A stretch of DNA of 38,132 nt, from assembly GCF_016863115.1 (NCBI RefSeq), contig NZ_BOOG01000063.1, positions 1-38,132 on the forward strand, read 5' to 3'. The position numbers and the translations under genes were made by a program. Source of the DNA: Sphaerimonospora thailandensis (GTDB taxonomy: Bacteria; Actinomycetota; Actinomycetes; Streptosporangiales; Streptosporangiaceae). Below the pieces are notes generated by a model. That model saw only the letters and a program-made list of their open reading frames with translations. It was not told where the DNA came from and searched no databases. Below are positions 8,574-17,492 of the stretch, one piece after another. Positions within the stretch are counted from its first letter, which is position 1. Each line of letters begins with the position of its first letter.

Positions 8574-8791
8574 GGCAGAATCATCGGAAAATCGTTTAAG
8601 AACTGATATGGAACCATTATGAGAAGTCGCCCGTTATCTGGGCGAAGACGAATCGTGTGCGGCGTATCCGGGCGCGACGCGGCAGACCGCGGAGGGCTTT
8701 CCTTCGAGTGCTGTCGTAACGCGGAAATCCGGGGTAACGTGCGCATTCGCGGTGAACTACGGGTGACGGGACGTGACGACGGGGTGACACG

Positions 8792-8992
8792 GTGATCGGC
8801 AGGCAGGGCAGGGTCACGGGAAAGATCGGCCCAGGCCTTGTGGGTGAGGTGATGGTGCCGATTCGCGGGGGCACCGAGGCGTTCTACGCCCATCCCAGTG
8901 TCCCGGACGAGGAGATCCCGGTCGGATCGATGGTCGTCGTCGTGGAGTATTCGCCACCGCGCACGGTCTACGTAGCCCGAGCGATCGTCTGA
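8792..8992 (+). CDS. Minimal NfeD-type OB-fold protein
   Basis: The 66-residue protein consists of little more than one small beta-barrel: IGRQGRVTGKIGPGLVGEV, a turn, then EIPVGSMVVVVEYSPPRTVYVARAIV. This is the shape of the C-terminal OB-fold domain of NfeD proteins, which partner with flotillin/stomatin-type SPFH proteins. The flotillin-like gene follows 45 bases downstream on the same strand, which supports the assignment. It has no membrane segment or protease domain, unlike full NfeD proteins. It starts with GTG at 8792. The 218 bases upstream, back to the dehydrogenase stop, contain an AT-rich patch near 8587-8620 that may hold the promoter. Confidence 0.75.
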   Translation: MIGRQGRVTGKIGPGLVGEVMVPIRGGTEAFYAHPSVPDEEIPVGSMVVVVEYSPPRTVYVARAIV

Positions 8993-9037
8993 CCCGGGGC
9001 GTGTTGCCCCTACCATCCCCCGATCACGGAGGCATGA

Positions 9038-10510
9038 ATGCCGACGGAAATCCTGTTCGTGGGCGCGGCTGTCGTCGTCCTCATCATCCTCATCATGCTG
9101 TTCAAGGCCGTCTGGCGGGTCGCCGAACCCAACGAGGCGCTGATCATCTCCGGTCTCGGCGCCCACACGAGGAACGAACTGGCCGACAGCCTGGGATTCA
9201 AGATCGTCACGGGCAAGGGCACGGCCGTGCTGCCCGGGTTCCAGACGGCGCGCCGGCTCAGGCTCGACAGCCGGGCGACCAACCTGCAGGTGTCCTGCGT
9301 CACCCAGCAGGGGATCCCCGTCCAGGTGCGCGGGGTGGTGATCTACAAAGTCGGCGACGACTTCGTGAGCATCGCGAACGCCGCCCGGCGCTTCCTCGAC
9401 CAGCAGGACTCGATGAACGACGCGATCCACGAGCTGTTCACCGGTCACCTGCGCTCGATCACCGGCAACCTGACCGTCGAGGATCTCATCCTGAACCGTG
9501 AGCGGCTCACCAGCGAGACGCGCAGCTCGGCCGCCGACGAGATGAGCAAGCTCGGCCTGGTGGTGGACTCGCTGCAGATTCAGGAGATCGACGACGAGAC
9601 CGGCTACATCACGAACCTGGGTAAGCCGCACGCCGCAAGGATCGCCGCCGCCGCCCGCATCGCCGAGGCGCAGCGCGACCAGGAGGCGACCGAGGCAGAG
9701 CAGGTCGCGGCCGCGAACAAGGCCGCGGCCTGGCGTGACGCCCAGATCAAGCAGGCGTCCTACCAGGCCGAGATCGATCAGGCCCAGGCGCGCACCCGCC
9801 AGGCCGGCCCGCTGTCGGAGGCCGCCGCCCGCCAGGAGGTCGTGGTCCAGGAGACCAGGGCCGCCGAGCTGGAGGCACAGCTCTCCGAGCAGCGGCTGCA
9901 GTCCCAGGTGCGCAAGCCCGCCGACGCCAAGGCGTACGAGACCGTGACGCTGTCGCAGGCCGAGCGCGACGCGCGCATCGCCCAGGCGGAGGCCGAGGCC
10001 AGGGAGACCGAACTGCGTGCCGCCGCCCAGGCGTCGCAGGTGAAGCAGACGGCGGCGGCCGAGGCCGAGGCGGTACGGCTCCGCGGTGAGGCCGCGGCCG
10101 CCGCGACGAAGGCGACGGGTCTGGGTGAGGCCGAGGCCGCGAAGGCACGCGGCCTGGCGGAGGCCGAGGCGGCCAGGGCGAAGGGTCTGGCCGAGGCCGA
10201 GGCGATCCGCGCACGCTCGGAGGCGCTGGCCGAGAACCAGGAGGCCGTCATCGCCCAGCAGCTCGCCGAGAACTGGCCGCAGATCGTGGAGGCCGGCTCG
10301 AAGGCGTTCGGCAACGTCGATCACATGGTGGTGCTGAACGGCGCCCAGGGCATCGAGGAGATGCTGGCCAAGGCCCTCACCCTCGGTGGCACCGGTCTCG
10401 GCCTGGCCCGATCCCTGCTCTCCGGCGGCAACGGCCTGGCGGCCGGCGTCAACGGGACCGGAAACGGCGCCGAGCCCGCCGCGAAGAACGCCATCGACAC
10501 CGCGTCCTGA
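9038..10510 (+). CDS. Flotillin-like SPFH-domain protein
   Basis: The 490-residue protein has an N-terminal hydrophobic hairpin/TM (about 4-24), an SPFH/band-7 domain (about 25-200: VAEPNEALIISGLG to IQEIDDETGYITNLGKPHAARI), and a long Ala/Glu-rich coiled coil (about 200-400) with the flotillin hallmark EA repeats (GLAEAEAARAKGLAEAEAIRARSEALAE). The C-terminus is Gly-rich. Flotillins oligomerise and organise membrane microdomains; bacterial ones (FloT/FloA, YuaG) are usually encoded with an NfeD protein, as here. GGAGG at 9028-9032 sets the ATG at 9038. A strong terminator follows. Confidence 0.92.
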   Translation: MPTEILFVGAAVVVLIILIMLFKAVWRVAEPNEALIISGLGAHTRNELADSLGFKIVTGKGTAVLPGFQTARRLRLDSRATNLQVSCVTQQGIPVQVRGVVIYKVGDDFVSIANAARRFLDQQDSMNDAIHELFTGHLRSITGNLTVEDLILNRERLTSETRSSAADEMSKLGLVVDSLQIQEIDDETGYITNLGKPHAARIAAAARIAEAQRDQEATEAEQVAAANKAAAWRDAQIKQASYQAEIDQAQARTRQAGPLSEAAARQEVVVQETRAAELEAQLSEQRLQSQVRKPADAKAYETVTLSQAERDARIAQAEAEARETELRAAAQASQVKQTAAAEAEAVRLRGEAAAAATKATGLGEAEAAKARGLAEAEAARAKGLAEAEAIRARSEALAENQEAVIAQQLAENWPQIVEAGSKAFGNVDHMVVLNGAQGIEEMLAKALTLGGTGLGLARSLLSGGNGLAAGVNGTGNGAEPAAKNAIDTAS

Positions 10511-10560
10511 CGGCCGTCGTTCCGCAAGACGTCGTTCCGGAAGCCGCTGACGACACGAAC

Positions 10561-10591
10561 GTTCGTCCCCGTCACCCGCACGGGGACGAAC
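10561..10591 (+). terminator. Terminator of the NfeD-flotillin operon
   Basis: GTTCGTCCCCGT (10561-10572) pairs perfectly with ACGGGGACGAAC (10580-10591) across a 7-base loop, about 50 bases past the flotillin stop. It may also serve the convergent MFS gene, which ends at 10685. Confidence 0.75.
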
Positions 10592-10684
10592 CATCTAACT
10601 CCACTTCGACGAAATGGGCTTAGATGATTTCAGTCGCCCCGCCGAATCTCGGAGCGAGTTCGTCACCCTGGCTTCGAGAGCCGG

Positions 10685-12220
10685 TCAGCTGGTCTCGGTG
10701 GCGGCCTGGGCGCGGCGGCGGGGCATGAGAAGCAGTCCGCCGACGATGAGCACGGCCACGACGAGGAGGGTGAGGAACACGTTGTGGACGGCGTCGTGGA
10801 GCGCGCCGCGGATGAAGGACATCGCGGCCGAGTCCGCCGCGCCCTGCCCGGTCAGCACCGCGCTCGTGGCGTCCACGCTCCTGGGCAGCCGGTCGCCGCC
10901 CACCGAGGCCGGCGGGTGGGCGAGGCGGTCCGACAGCGTCGCGTTCGAGACGGCGCCCAGGACCGCCGCGCCGACCGCGCTGCCGATCGACCGGCAGAAC
11001 ATGTTGGTCCCGGTCACCACGCCGCGGCGTTCCCATCCGACGACGGACTGAACGGCGACCAGCGTGGGACTCGCCGTGAGTCCCATGCCGAGGCCGATGA
11101 CCAGGCACGCCCCCGCCACCTGCCAGACCTGGGACTCCTGGCCGAGCAGGACGCACAGTACGGCCCCGGCCACGATGACGGTGGTCCCGATCAGCGAGGT
11201 GTCACGGAAACCGATGCGCATGTAGAGACGGCCCGAGAGCGTCGCGGCGAACGGCCAGCCGATGCTGAGCGCGGCCAGGGTGAAGCCCGCCACCAGGGCA
11301 CTCGTGCCGAGCACGCCCTGCGCGTACGTGGGCACGTAGGAGCTGAGTCCGATCGTGAACGCGCCGATGCCCAGCGCGGCGATGTTGCCGCCGGTCAGCA
11401 CGCGGTGGCGGAACACCCACAGCGGCAGCACCGGCTCGGCCGCCCGGCGTTCCACGAGGACGAAGGAGACCACCAGGGCCACGCCCGCCGCGAAGATGGC
11501 CAGGCTGATCGGCGATCCCCAGCTCCAGGCCACGCCGCCTTCGAGCAGGCCGAGGATGAGCAGGGACGAACCGACGGTGAGCAGCACCGCGCCCAGGTAG
11601 TCGATCCGGTGTGAGCCGCGGGTCACCCGCTCCTTGAACCGCCGGGCGAGCGTCCAGGACGCGACCGCGCCGAGCGGGAGGTTGATGAAGAAGATCCACC
11701 GCCAGGTCACGTAGTCGGAGAACACCCCGCCCAGCGTGGGCCCGACGACCGCCGAGACGCCCCACACACTGGCGAGGTAGCCCTGCACCCGGGCCCGTTC
11801 CTCCACCGAGTACATGTCCCCGACCATGGTCATGCTGATGGGCTGGACGGCTCCGGCTCCGATGCCCTGGATCGCGCGGAAGAGGATGAGCGTCGGCATG
11901 CTCCACGCGGCGCCGCACAGCACGGACCCGAGCAGGAAGGCGCCGATGCCGAAGAACATCACCGGCTTGCGTCCGAAGACGTCGGCGAGCTTGCCGTAGA
12001 TCGGGACGGTCACCGCCTGGGTGAGCAGATAGATCGAGAACAGCCACGGAAACTGGGAGAACCCGCCCAGATCGGAGACGACGGACGGCACCGCGGTCGC
12101 GATGATCGTGCTGTCCAGCGCCACCAGGCCGGTGCACAGCATGATGGCGGCCAGCACCGGCCCGCGCTCCGACCTGAACCCGACGCCGTCCCGTTTCTCA
12201 CCAGCCGCGACCGTGCTCAC
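10685..12220 (-). CDS. MFS drug exporter, DHA2 (EmrB/QacA) family
   Basis: The 511-residue 14-helix transporter shows DHA2 motifs: LDSTIIATAVPSVVSDLG in helix 1 (motif D), the loop 2-3 motif GKLADVFGRKPV (motif A), RAIQGIGAGAVQP in helix 4 and VWGVSAVVGPTLGGVFSD in helix 5 (motif C, typical of antiporters). Members expel drugs or secondary metabolites in exchange for protons. Between helices 13 and 14 there is a polar stretch (about 437-470) rich in Ser/Asp. It starts with GTG at 12220, preceded by GGGGAG. It is monocistronic, as a terminator-like hairpin separates it from the glycosyltransferase gene upstream on the same strand. Confidence 0.92.
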   Translation of the reverse strand: MSTVAAGEKRDGVGFRSERGPVLAAIMLCTGLVALDSTIIATAVPSVVSDLGGFSQFPWLFSIYLLTQAVTVPIYGKLADVFGRKPVMFFGIGAFLLGSVLCGAAWSMPTLILFRAIQGIGAGAVQPISMTMVGDMYSVEERARVQGYLASVWGVSAVVGPTLGGVFSDYVTWRWIFFINLPLGAVASWTLARRFKERVTRGSHRIDYLGAVLLTVGSSLLILGLLEGGVAWSWGSPISLAIFAAGVALVVSFVLVERRAAEPVLPLWVFRHRVLTGGNIAALGIGAFTIGLSSYVPTYAQGVLGTSALVAGFTLAALSIGWPFAATLSGRLYMRIGFRDTSLIGTTVIVAGAVLCVLLGQESQVWQVAGACLVIGLGMGLTASPTLVAVQSVVGWERRGVVTGTNMFCRSIGSAVGAAVLGAVSNATLSDRLAHPPASVGGDRLPRSVDATSAVLTGQGAADSAAMSFIRGALHDAVHNVFLTLLVVAVLIVGGLLLMPRRRAQAATETS

Positions 12221-12287
12221 GTTGCCTAGCTCCCCTGGGACATGCCGCCGTTACGCGAGTGACCAACGGCCGATTGTCTCCCCGCAT

Positions 12288-12313
12288 TCCCGGCGAATCA
12301 GGCCTGACCGGGA
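12288..12313 (-). terminator. Hairpin after the fusion glycosyltransferase
   Basis: TCCCGG (12288-12293) pairs with CCGGGA (12308-12313) and encloses the 10-bp palindrome TCAGGCCTGA (12298-12307). It begins seven bases beyond the glycosyltransferase stop on the minus strand, where a terminator is expected. Confidence 0.5.
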
Positions 12314-12319
12314 CATTCA

Positions 12320-14401
12320 TCAGATCAGGACATGTTTCTCCGGGTTGCCGGCGAAGCAGAACTGCGCGTTGCGGGTCAGCTTGTAGTCGGCGGCCTGCCA
12401 GGTGTGGGCGGTGGCGTCCGAACCCCTCATGTAGATGAAGTTGAACCGGTCGGCCGAGTAGATCCGGACGCCCTCCGCCTTGCAGCGCCGTACGAGCCGG
12501 GTGTCCTCACCGGCGTTCACCGGCTCGAACGGGAACGACCGGAGCAGGTCGGCCCTGGCCAGGATCGTCGCCCCCTGGATGAGATGGGCGTAGCGATGCT
12601 CCAGGCCGGGCAGGCGGAAGATCGTGATGTCCTGCGCCGGGAAGTACGTGTAGTGCGCGCCCTTGCCGACCATCTCGGCGTCGGCGTAGTCGAACGACCG
12701 GACCAGGTCGGACAGGTAGTGCTCGCCGTAGATGTTGTCGTCGTCCATCTTGGCGATCAGCTCGCCCTCGGCGTGGGCGATGCCGTGGTTGAGCACCTCG
12801 CCCAGCGTCCAGGCCGGATCGGCGGTCAGCACCTTGACGGCGGGCACGCCGGCGGCCAGCGCCTTGTCCCGCACCACGGCCGGGTCCTCCGACAGGCCGT
12901 GCAGGACCAGCACGAGCTCCAGGTTGCGGTGCCGCTGGCGGGCGACCTGGTGGATCGCGTGCCCGAGCTGACCGGCCCGGTTGGTCGGCAGCACGACGGA
13001 GATCGACGGCGACCGCGGCGCGATCTGGCGGCCGAGGTCGGTGAGGATCTGGTCGACCCGGTGGGAGAACAGGTGCTTGTCGAACACCTCGCGCAGGGCC
13101 AGATGGCCCTGGCGGGCCCGCAGCTCGGGGCTGTTGATGAGATAGATCGCCCGGTTGTAGGCCTCCTCCTGGGAGTGGGCGACCGGGATCAGCTCCCCGA
13201 ACGTCTCCTCGATCGCCCGCGACCACCCCGACAGCACGGTCGTCCCGCACGCGGACAGCTCGAAGACCCGGCGGGCGCACATGGTCGGTGAGTCGATCAC
13301 CGAGTTCACGTTCAGGAAGACCTTGTACATCTTGTACGCGGCCAGCATCTGCTCGTACGGCAGCTCGCCGACGATGTGCGGGCGGTACTCCTCGGGCCAG
13401 GCGTACTTGTCGGCCACGCTGTCGTTGCGCGCGAAGATGTGCAGGCCGAGGTCGCGTGCCGGGGCGAGGATCGTCTCCATCTGCTCGCGCCGCTCGGGGT
13501 GCTTGTCGCGGAAGTACATGCCCGCGAACACGATGTCGTACGGCCGGCCCTGCTTGGTCTGGATCGGGTTGTGGATCCGCGGCTGGGCGGCGAACTGCAG
13601 CACGCCGACCCTGTCATGTCCCAGCCTCTCGCGGTATTTCGGGATCATGTCGCCGTCGCACGTGTACACGTAGTCGAACAGCTTGGCCGTCTCGATGAAG
13701 AAGTCGAAGTTGGGCGGGTCCTCCTTGTTCCAGAAGACCGTGGGGATGCCCTCCTCCCCGCACCAGGCGATCAGGTCGCGCAACTCCTGCTTGGGGGCGT
13801 TGGTCCCGGTCATCTGGTAACGCCACCGGCCCTGGTTGCCGTGCCAGGCCGACTCGCAGAAGAGCAGCTCGGGCCGCTTCTCGGCGAAGATCTCCCGCCA
13901 GTCCTGCAGGCCGAACTCGATCTGGTCCCATTCGTAGCGGAACGCCAGCCGGGAGAAGTCGTCGAGGATCACCGCGACCCGCATGTCGGGCCGCACCACC
14001 GGGCCGTCCGGCCACTGCAGGTTGGGGATCTTGACCTCGGGGCCCTTCGCCTCGGCGAGCGCGGCGACCTCGATCGCGGACATCGGCGCCTTCGGCGCGC
14101 TCTTGCGGTCCCTCATCGCCTTCTTGAGGTCGCGCGGCAGCCGGACGAACTTGGCGGGCCTGGACGCGCTGGTCAGGACCTCCGCCACCCGGTACGGACG
14201 CTGCGTCTGGGTGGCCTTGACCCGCCAGAGGGCATAGTCGGCGCGGGCCTCCTGATAGGCGAGCCGGTTCTCCAGGTCACGGATCCGCTGCTCGTAGTAC
14301 TCGACGTGCTTGCGCTCCTCGGGCAGCCAGTTCACCGGCCCCAGCCGCTTGAACCGGGGTTCCTCAGGAGTCTCATCAGGAGTCTCGTGCGTCTCAGCCA
14401 T
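12320..14401 (-). CDS. Two-domain glycosyltransferase (CgeB-like plus GT2)
   Basis: The 693-residue protein has three parts. Residues 25-60 form a short coiled coil (EERKHVEYYEQRIRDLENRL). Residues 138-455 resemble a CgeB-like GT-B transferase (RVAVILDDFS, VFWNKEDPPNFDFF, YDIVFAGMYF, then SPTMCARRVFELSACGTTVLSG, the nucleotide-sugar-binding end). Residues 466-693 are a GT2 GT-A domain (SISVVLPTNRAGQLGHAI, DDD at 553-555 as the metal-binding DXD, and NAGEDTRLVRRC). It therefore probably adds two sugars, or one sugar with a second regulatory fold, to a surface glycan in the cytoplasm. It lies 67 bases downstream of the UDP-GlcNAc epimerase gene on the same strand. No signal peptide or membrane helix is seen. 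Confidence 0.88.
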   Translation of the reverse strand: MAETHETPDETPEEPRFKRLGPVNWLPEERKHVEYYEQRIRDLENRLAYQEARADYALWRVKATQTQRPYRVAEVLTSASRPAKFVRLPRDLKKAMRDRKSAPKAPMSAIEVAALAEAKGPEVKIPNLQWPDGPVVRPDMRVAVILDDFSRLAFRYEWDQIEFGLQDWREIFAEKRPELLFCESAWHGNQGRWRYQMTGTNAPKQELRDLIAWCGEEGIPTVFWNKEDPPNFDFFIETAKLFDYVYTCDGDMIPKYRERLGHDRVGVLQFAAQPRIHNPIQTKQGRPYDIVFAGMYFRDKHPERREQMETILAPARDLGLHIFARNDSVADKYAWPEEYRPHIVGELPYEQMLAAYKMYKVFLNVNSVIDSPTMCARRVFELSACGTTVLSGWSRAIEETFGELIPVAHSQEEAYNRAIYLINSPELRARQGHLALREVFDKHLFSHRVDQILTDLGRQIAPRSPSISVVLPTNRAGQLGHAIHQVARQRHRNLELVLVLHGLSEDPAVVRDKALAAGVPAVKVLTADPAWTLGEVLNHGIAHAEGELIAKMDDDNIYGEHYLSDLVRSFDYADAEMVGKGAHYTYFPAQDITIFRLPGLEHRYAHLIQGATILARADLLRSFPFEPVNAGEDTRLVRRCKAEGVRIYSADRFNFIYMRGSDATAHTWQAADYKLTRNAQFCFAGNPEKHVLI

Positions 14402-14468
14402 ACTTCTCCCCTTTGTGGAAAAGACATCGTACGGCGACTGTCGCCCGCTTCGTGTCTATTTGCCCGAA

Positions 14469-15596
14469 CTAGCCGAGCTTGCCGCGGGAGGCGGGGGAGA
14501 GGTTGTCGCCGCGCAGCCAGGCCGCGATCACTCGGGCGATCCTCGGCCCGGCGGCGCCGTCCCACAGCGGCGGCAGTTCCCCGCTCGGCGTGACGGCGCC
14601 GTCGGCGAGCGCCTTCCCGGCGGCGGCGGTCAGCCCGGCGGGGGTGACGAGGCGGTTGGTGCCGTGGGTGACGGTGATCGGCCGCTCGGTGTTCGGCCGG
14701 ACGGTCAGGCACGGGACGCCCAGCATGGTCGTCTCCTCCTGTACGCCTCCGGAGTCGGTCACCACCAGCGCCGCGCCCCGCACCAGCGACAGGAAGTCCA
14801 CATAGCCGAGCGGATCGACGATCTTGAGGTTCGGCCGGTCGACCAGGCCGGCGTCGGCCAGCCGCTGCCGTCCGCGCGGGTGCAGTGGCACGATGACCGG
14901 CACCTGCTCGGCGACGCCGAGCACCGCCTCGACCAGCTCACGGGCCGCCTCGGGGTCGTCCACGTTGGCCGGCCGGTGCAGCGTCGCGACGGCGTACCTG
15001 CCCGACACACCGAGTCGTTCCTGGACCGGGGCCGGGTCGAGCCCCGGCAGCGCGGCGAACAGGCTGTCGATCATCGGGTTGCCCACGAGGTGCACCCTGG
15101 CCGGGTCGACGCCCTCGTTCGTCAGGTGCGACAGCGCCTCGGGCGAGGTGGCGAACAGCAGGTCGGACAGCGCGTCGGTCACCACCCGGTTGACCTCCTC
15201 GGGCATCTCCCGGTCGAACGACCGCAGGCCGGCCTCCACGTGCGCCGTCGGCACATGGAGCTTGGCGCACACGAGGATGGCGGCGAGCGTGGAGTTCACG
15301 TCGCCGTAGACGACCACCAGCGAAGGGGCGTGCTCGAGCACCACGTCTTCGAGGCCGGTGAGCAGCGCGGCGGTCTGCCGGGCGTGCGAGCCGGAGCCGA
15401 CGCCGAGGTTCGCGATCGGCTCGGGCAGGCCCAGGTCGGCGAAGAACACATCCGACATCAGCGCGTCGTAGTGCTGACCGGTGTGGATGATGCCCTGCCG
15501 GACCCCGAGCTCCGCCAGGCCCTTGACCACCGGTGCCGCCTTGACGAAGTTGGGCCGGGCGCCCAGCACGTGCAGGACGAGCGGATTGTCCCTCAT
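14469..15596 (-). CDS. wecB: UDP-GlcNAc 2-epimerase (non-hydrolysing)
   Basis: The 375-residue enzyme interconverts UDP-GlcNAc and UDP-ManNAc. It begins HVLGARPNFVKAAPV and carries the family catalytic positions: Asp99 (VVYGDVNST), Glu121 (AHVEAGLRS), Glu134 (PEEVNR) and His207 (TLHRPANVD), with TDSGGVQEE near the C-terminus for UDP binding. Length and motifs match WecB/MnaA. With the UDP-ManNAc dehydrogenase encoded about 1.9 kb away on the other strand, it would supply UDP-ManNAcA. Start ATG at 15596 has AAAGG upstream. Its promoter must lie in the 74 bases shared with the divergent GT4 gene. Confidence 0.95.
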   Translation of the reverse strand: MRDNPLVLHVLGARPNFVKAAPVVKGLAELGVRQGIIHTGQHYDALMSDVFFADLGLPEPIANLGVGSGSHARQTAALLTGLEDVVLEHAPSLVVVYGDVNSTLAAILVCAKLHVPTAHVEAGLRSFDREMPEEVNRVVTDALSDLLFATSPEALSHLTNEGVDPARVHLVGNPMIDSLFAALPGLDPAPVQERLGVSGRYAVATLHRPANVDDPEAARELVEAVLGVAEQVPVIVPLHPRGRQRLADAGLVDRPNLKIVDPLGYVDFLSLVRGAALVVTDSGGVQEETTMLGVPCLTVRPNTERPITVTHGTNRLVTPAGLTAAAGKALADGAVTPSGELPPLWDGAAGPRIARVIAAWLRGDNLSPASRGKLG

Positions 15597-15627
15597 TGAC
15601 CACGCCTTTCATCCGAGCGTCAGTGCG

Positions 15628-15659
15628 TTGACCCCCCTGGGACAAACGTTGCCTATGGT
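15628..15659 (+). promoter_or_regulatory. Possible promoter for the rightward glycan block
   Basis: TTGACC (15628-15633) and TATGGT (15654-15659) resemble -35 and -10 boxes but are 20 bases apart, longer than ideal. The -10-like box ends 11 bases before the GTG at 15671, which has no clear ribosome site, so a leaderless or near-leaderless transcript is plausible. Confidence 0.35.
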
Positions 15660-15670
15660 ACGTTCACGCC

Positions 15671-17383
15671 GTGCAACCCGAGGCCAACACTCCTACCACT
15701 CCAAAGCCGACTCCCAAGCCGGCTTCCGAGATAGCGGCCAAGTCTGCCAGGGCCGGTCTGGGCGGCTTCCTCCGTGGTTTCGCGAAGAACCCGGTCCTCG
15801 TGTCGCGGATCTTCGTGGGCAAGGTCAAGTCCGACCCCCTGCGGGTGGCCCAGGCGGCCGCCGATGCGACGCCGTCGATCCTGCGCCCGGTGGTCGGCCG
15901 CGTCGCCTGGCCGGCCGCCCGCTACGCGAGGGTGATCCGGCGCAAGATCCTGCGCCGGATGGCCGACGGGCCGATGGAGAAGTCGAAGGAGCTGTTCGAC
16001 GCCGGCCACATGACGCAGGCCGTCGAGAGCCTGCGCCCGCACCAGCGGTGGCCGTTCGTCCGCCGCAAGATCACCCAGTATGAGGGTGAGATCGCCGCAC
16101 TCGGGCCCGATCCGATCCCGCCCAAGCCCAGGGTGATCATGGGGGAGCGGGTGCCCGGCCGGGTGCTGCACATGGTCACCAACGCCCTGCCGTACACACA
16201 GGCGGGCTACACGGTCCGCACGCACCGGATCGTGACCGCCCAGCGCGCCGCCGGGCTCGACCCCCACGTCGTGACGAGCTGGGGCTGGCCGATGCTGCAG
16301 GGGCACACCGAGGCCGAGCCGTACGACGAGATCGACGGCATCCCCTACTACCGCCTCCTGCCGAAGGGCGAGGTGCCGTTCGAGACCCGCGGCCGGATCA
16401 CCCGCGGCGCCGCCGACGTGTCCGAACTCGTCCGCACCCTGCGTCCGCAGGTGCTGCACGCCGCCACCGATCACCGCAACGGCTCGGTGGCGATGGCCGT
16501 ACGCGAGCGGACGAACACCCCGTTCGTCTACGAGGTGCGCGGGTTCCTCGAGGAGACGTGGGCCTCCCGCGACCCCAGGCGGGTCGGCACCGAGCGCCAC
16601 CGGATGCAGCGCGAGCGCGAGGCGACCATCATGTGCGCCGCCGACGCCGTCGTGACGCTGGCCGAGACGATGGCCGCCGAGATCGTCGAGCGCGGCGTCC
16701 CCCGGGAGCGGATCCACCTCGCTCCCAACGCGGTGGACGACTCTCTGCTCACCGCCGACTACGACGGCGCGGCCCTGCGTGAGCGGTACGGCATCGCCAG
16801 GGACGAGATCGTCGTCGGCTCGGTGTCGAGCATCGTCGGCTACGAGGGCTTCGCGACGCTGCTGAGCGCCGCGGCGCTGCTGCGCGACGCCAGGACGCCG
16901 GTGCGGGTCCTCCTGGTCGGCGACGGCGCCGAGCGGCCGGCGCTGCTGGAGCAGGTCGAACGGCTCGGCCTGGGTGACGTCGCGATCCTGCCCGGCCGGG
17001 TTGGACCGGACGAGGCGCTCCAGGCGCAGGCGGCGATCGACATCTTCGTCTGCCCACGCGAGGACCTGAGGGTCTGCCGCCTGGTCACCCCGCTCAAGCC
17101 CGTCGAGGCGATGGCGCTGGGCAAGCCGGTCGTGCTCAGCGACCTGCCCGCGCTGGCCGAGCTCCTCGGCGCCGGGGGCGGCGCCCCCGGCAGCCCGGGG
17201 CTGCTCGTACGGCCCGGCGACCCCGCGGCCCTCGCCGAAGCCCTCACCGCCCTGCGGGACGACCCGGAGCGCCGCCGCGCGATGGGCGAGGCGGGGAGGA
17301 CCGAGGTCGCCGCGCACCGGACCTGGAGCAGCCTGGCCCGGACATATCAGCAGATCTACCAAACTTTGACCGAGAGCCGCTAA
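15671..17383 (+). CDS. Family 4 glycosyltransferase with long N-terminal extension
   Basis: The 570-residue GT-B enzyme has a GT4 core beginning near residue 163 (GRVLHMVTNALPYTQAGYTVRTH, the acceptor-domain glycine loop). It continues through FVYEVRGFLEETWAS, a donor domain (VGSVSSIVGYEGFATLLSAA, VLLVGDGAERPAL) and the CPREDLRVCRLVTPLKPVEAMALGKPVV segment with the conserved Glu that contacts the nucleotide sugar. The first 160 or so residues are basic and helical with no recognised domain; they may bind membrane or partner proteins. The role is probably transfer of one sugar in surface-glycan assembly. It starts at GTG 15671, since no other start lies near the family N-terminus and the intergenic space is short. 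Confidence 0.9.
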   Translation: MQPEANTPTTPKPTPKPASEIAAKSARAGLGGFLRGFAKNPVLVSRIFVGKVKSDPLRVAQAAADATPSILRPVVGRVAWPAARYARVIRRKILRRMADGPMEKSKELFDAGHMTQAVESLRPHQRWPFVRRKITQYEGEIAALGPDPIPPKPRVIMGERVPGRVLHMVTNALPYTQAGYTVRTHRIVTAQRAAGLDPHVVTSWGWPMLQGHTEAEPYDEIDGIPYYRLLPKGEVPFETRGRITRGAADVSELVRTLRPQVLHAATDHRNGSVAMAVRERTNTPFVYEVRGFLEETWASRDPRRVGTERHRMQREREATIMCAADAVVTLAETMAAEIVERGVPRERIHLAPNAVDDSLLTADYDGAALRERYGIARDEIVVGSVSSIVGYEGFATLLSAAALLRDARTPVRVLLVGDGAERPALLEQVERLGLGDVAILPGRVGPDEALQAQAAIDIFVCPREDLRVCRLVTPLKPVEAMALGKPVVLSDLPALAELLGAGGGAPGSPGLLVRPGDPAALAEALTALRDDPERRRAMGEAGRTEVAAHRTWSSLARTYQQIYQTLTESR

Positions 17384-17444
17384 TCACCTGAACATGTGGT
17401 ACATAAGGCCACCTTGGTGTCGACTTGAGATAACCTTTGCCACC

Positions 17445-17492
17445 ATGAAGTGTTGTTTCCGCCCTCAGGCCACTCCCCAGGTAATGCCGTGA
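17445..17492 (+). CDS. Possible 15-codon leader peptide (MKCCFRPQATPQVMP)
   Basis: An ATG at 17445 opens a 15-codon frame ending in TGA at 17490-17492, which overlaps the GTG start of the dehydrogenase gene (GTGA). TAACCT (17431-17436) lies eight bases before the ATG, a -10-like spacing for a leaderless message, though no good -35 is visible. Codons 3 and 4 are both Cys. Stop-start overlap suggests translational coupling. It could be chance; there is no homology evidence. Confidence 0.35.
   Translation: MKCCFRPQATPQVMP

Noticed and set aside
8420-10594. A 724-codon minus-strand open frame opposite the flotillin gene
   Set aside because: Its Leu/Gly/Arg-rich translation mirrors the Ala/Glu coiled coil on the other strand, there is no domain, and the plus-strand gene has a clear family match and ribosome site.
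15653-17362. A 569-codon minus-strand open frame opposite the first GT4 gene
   Set aside because: The His/Asp/Arg-rich translation has no domain and mirrors a real glycosyltransferase.
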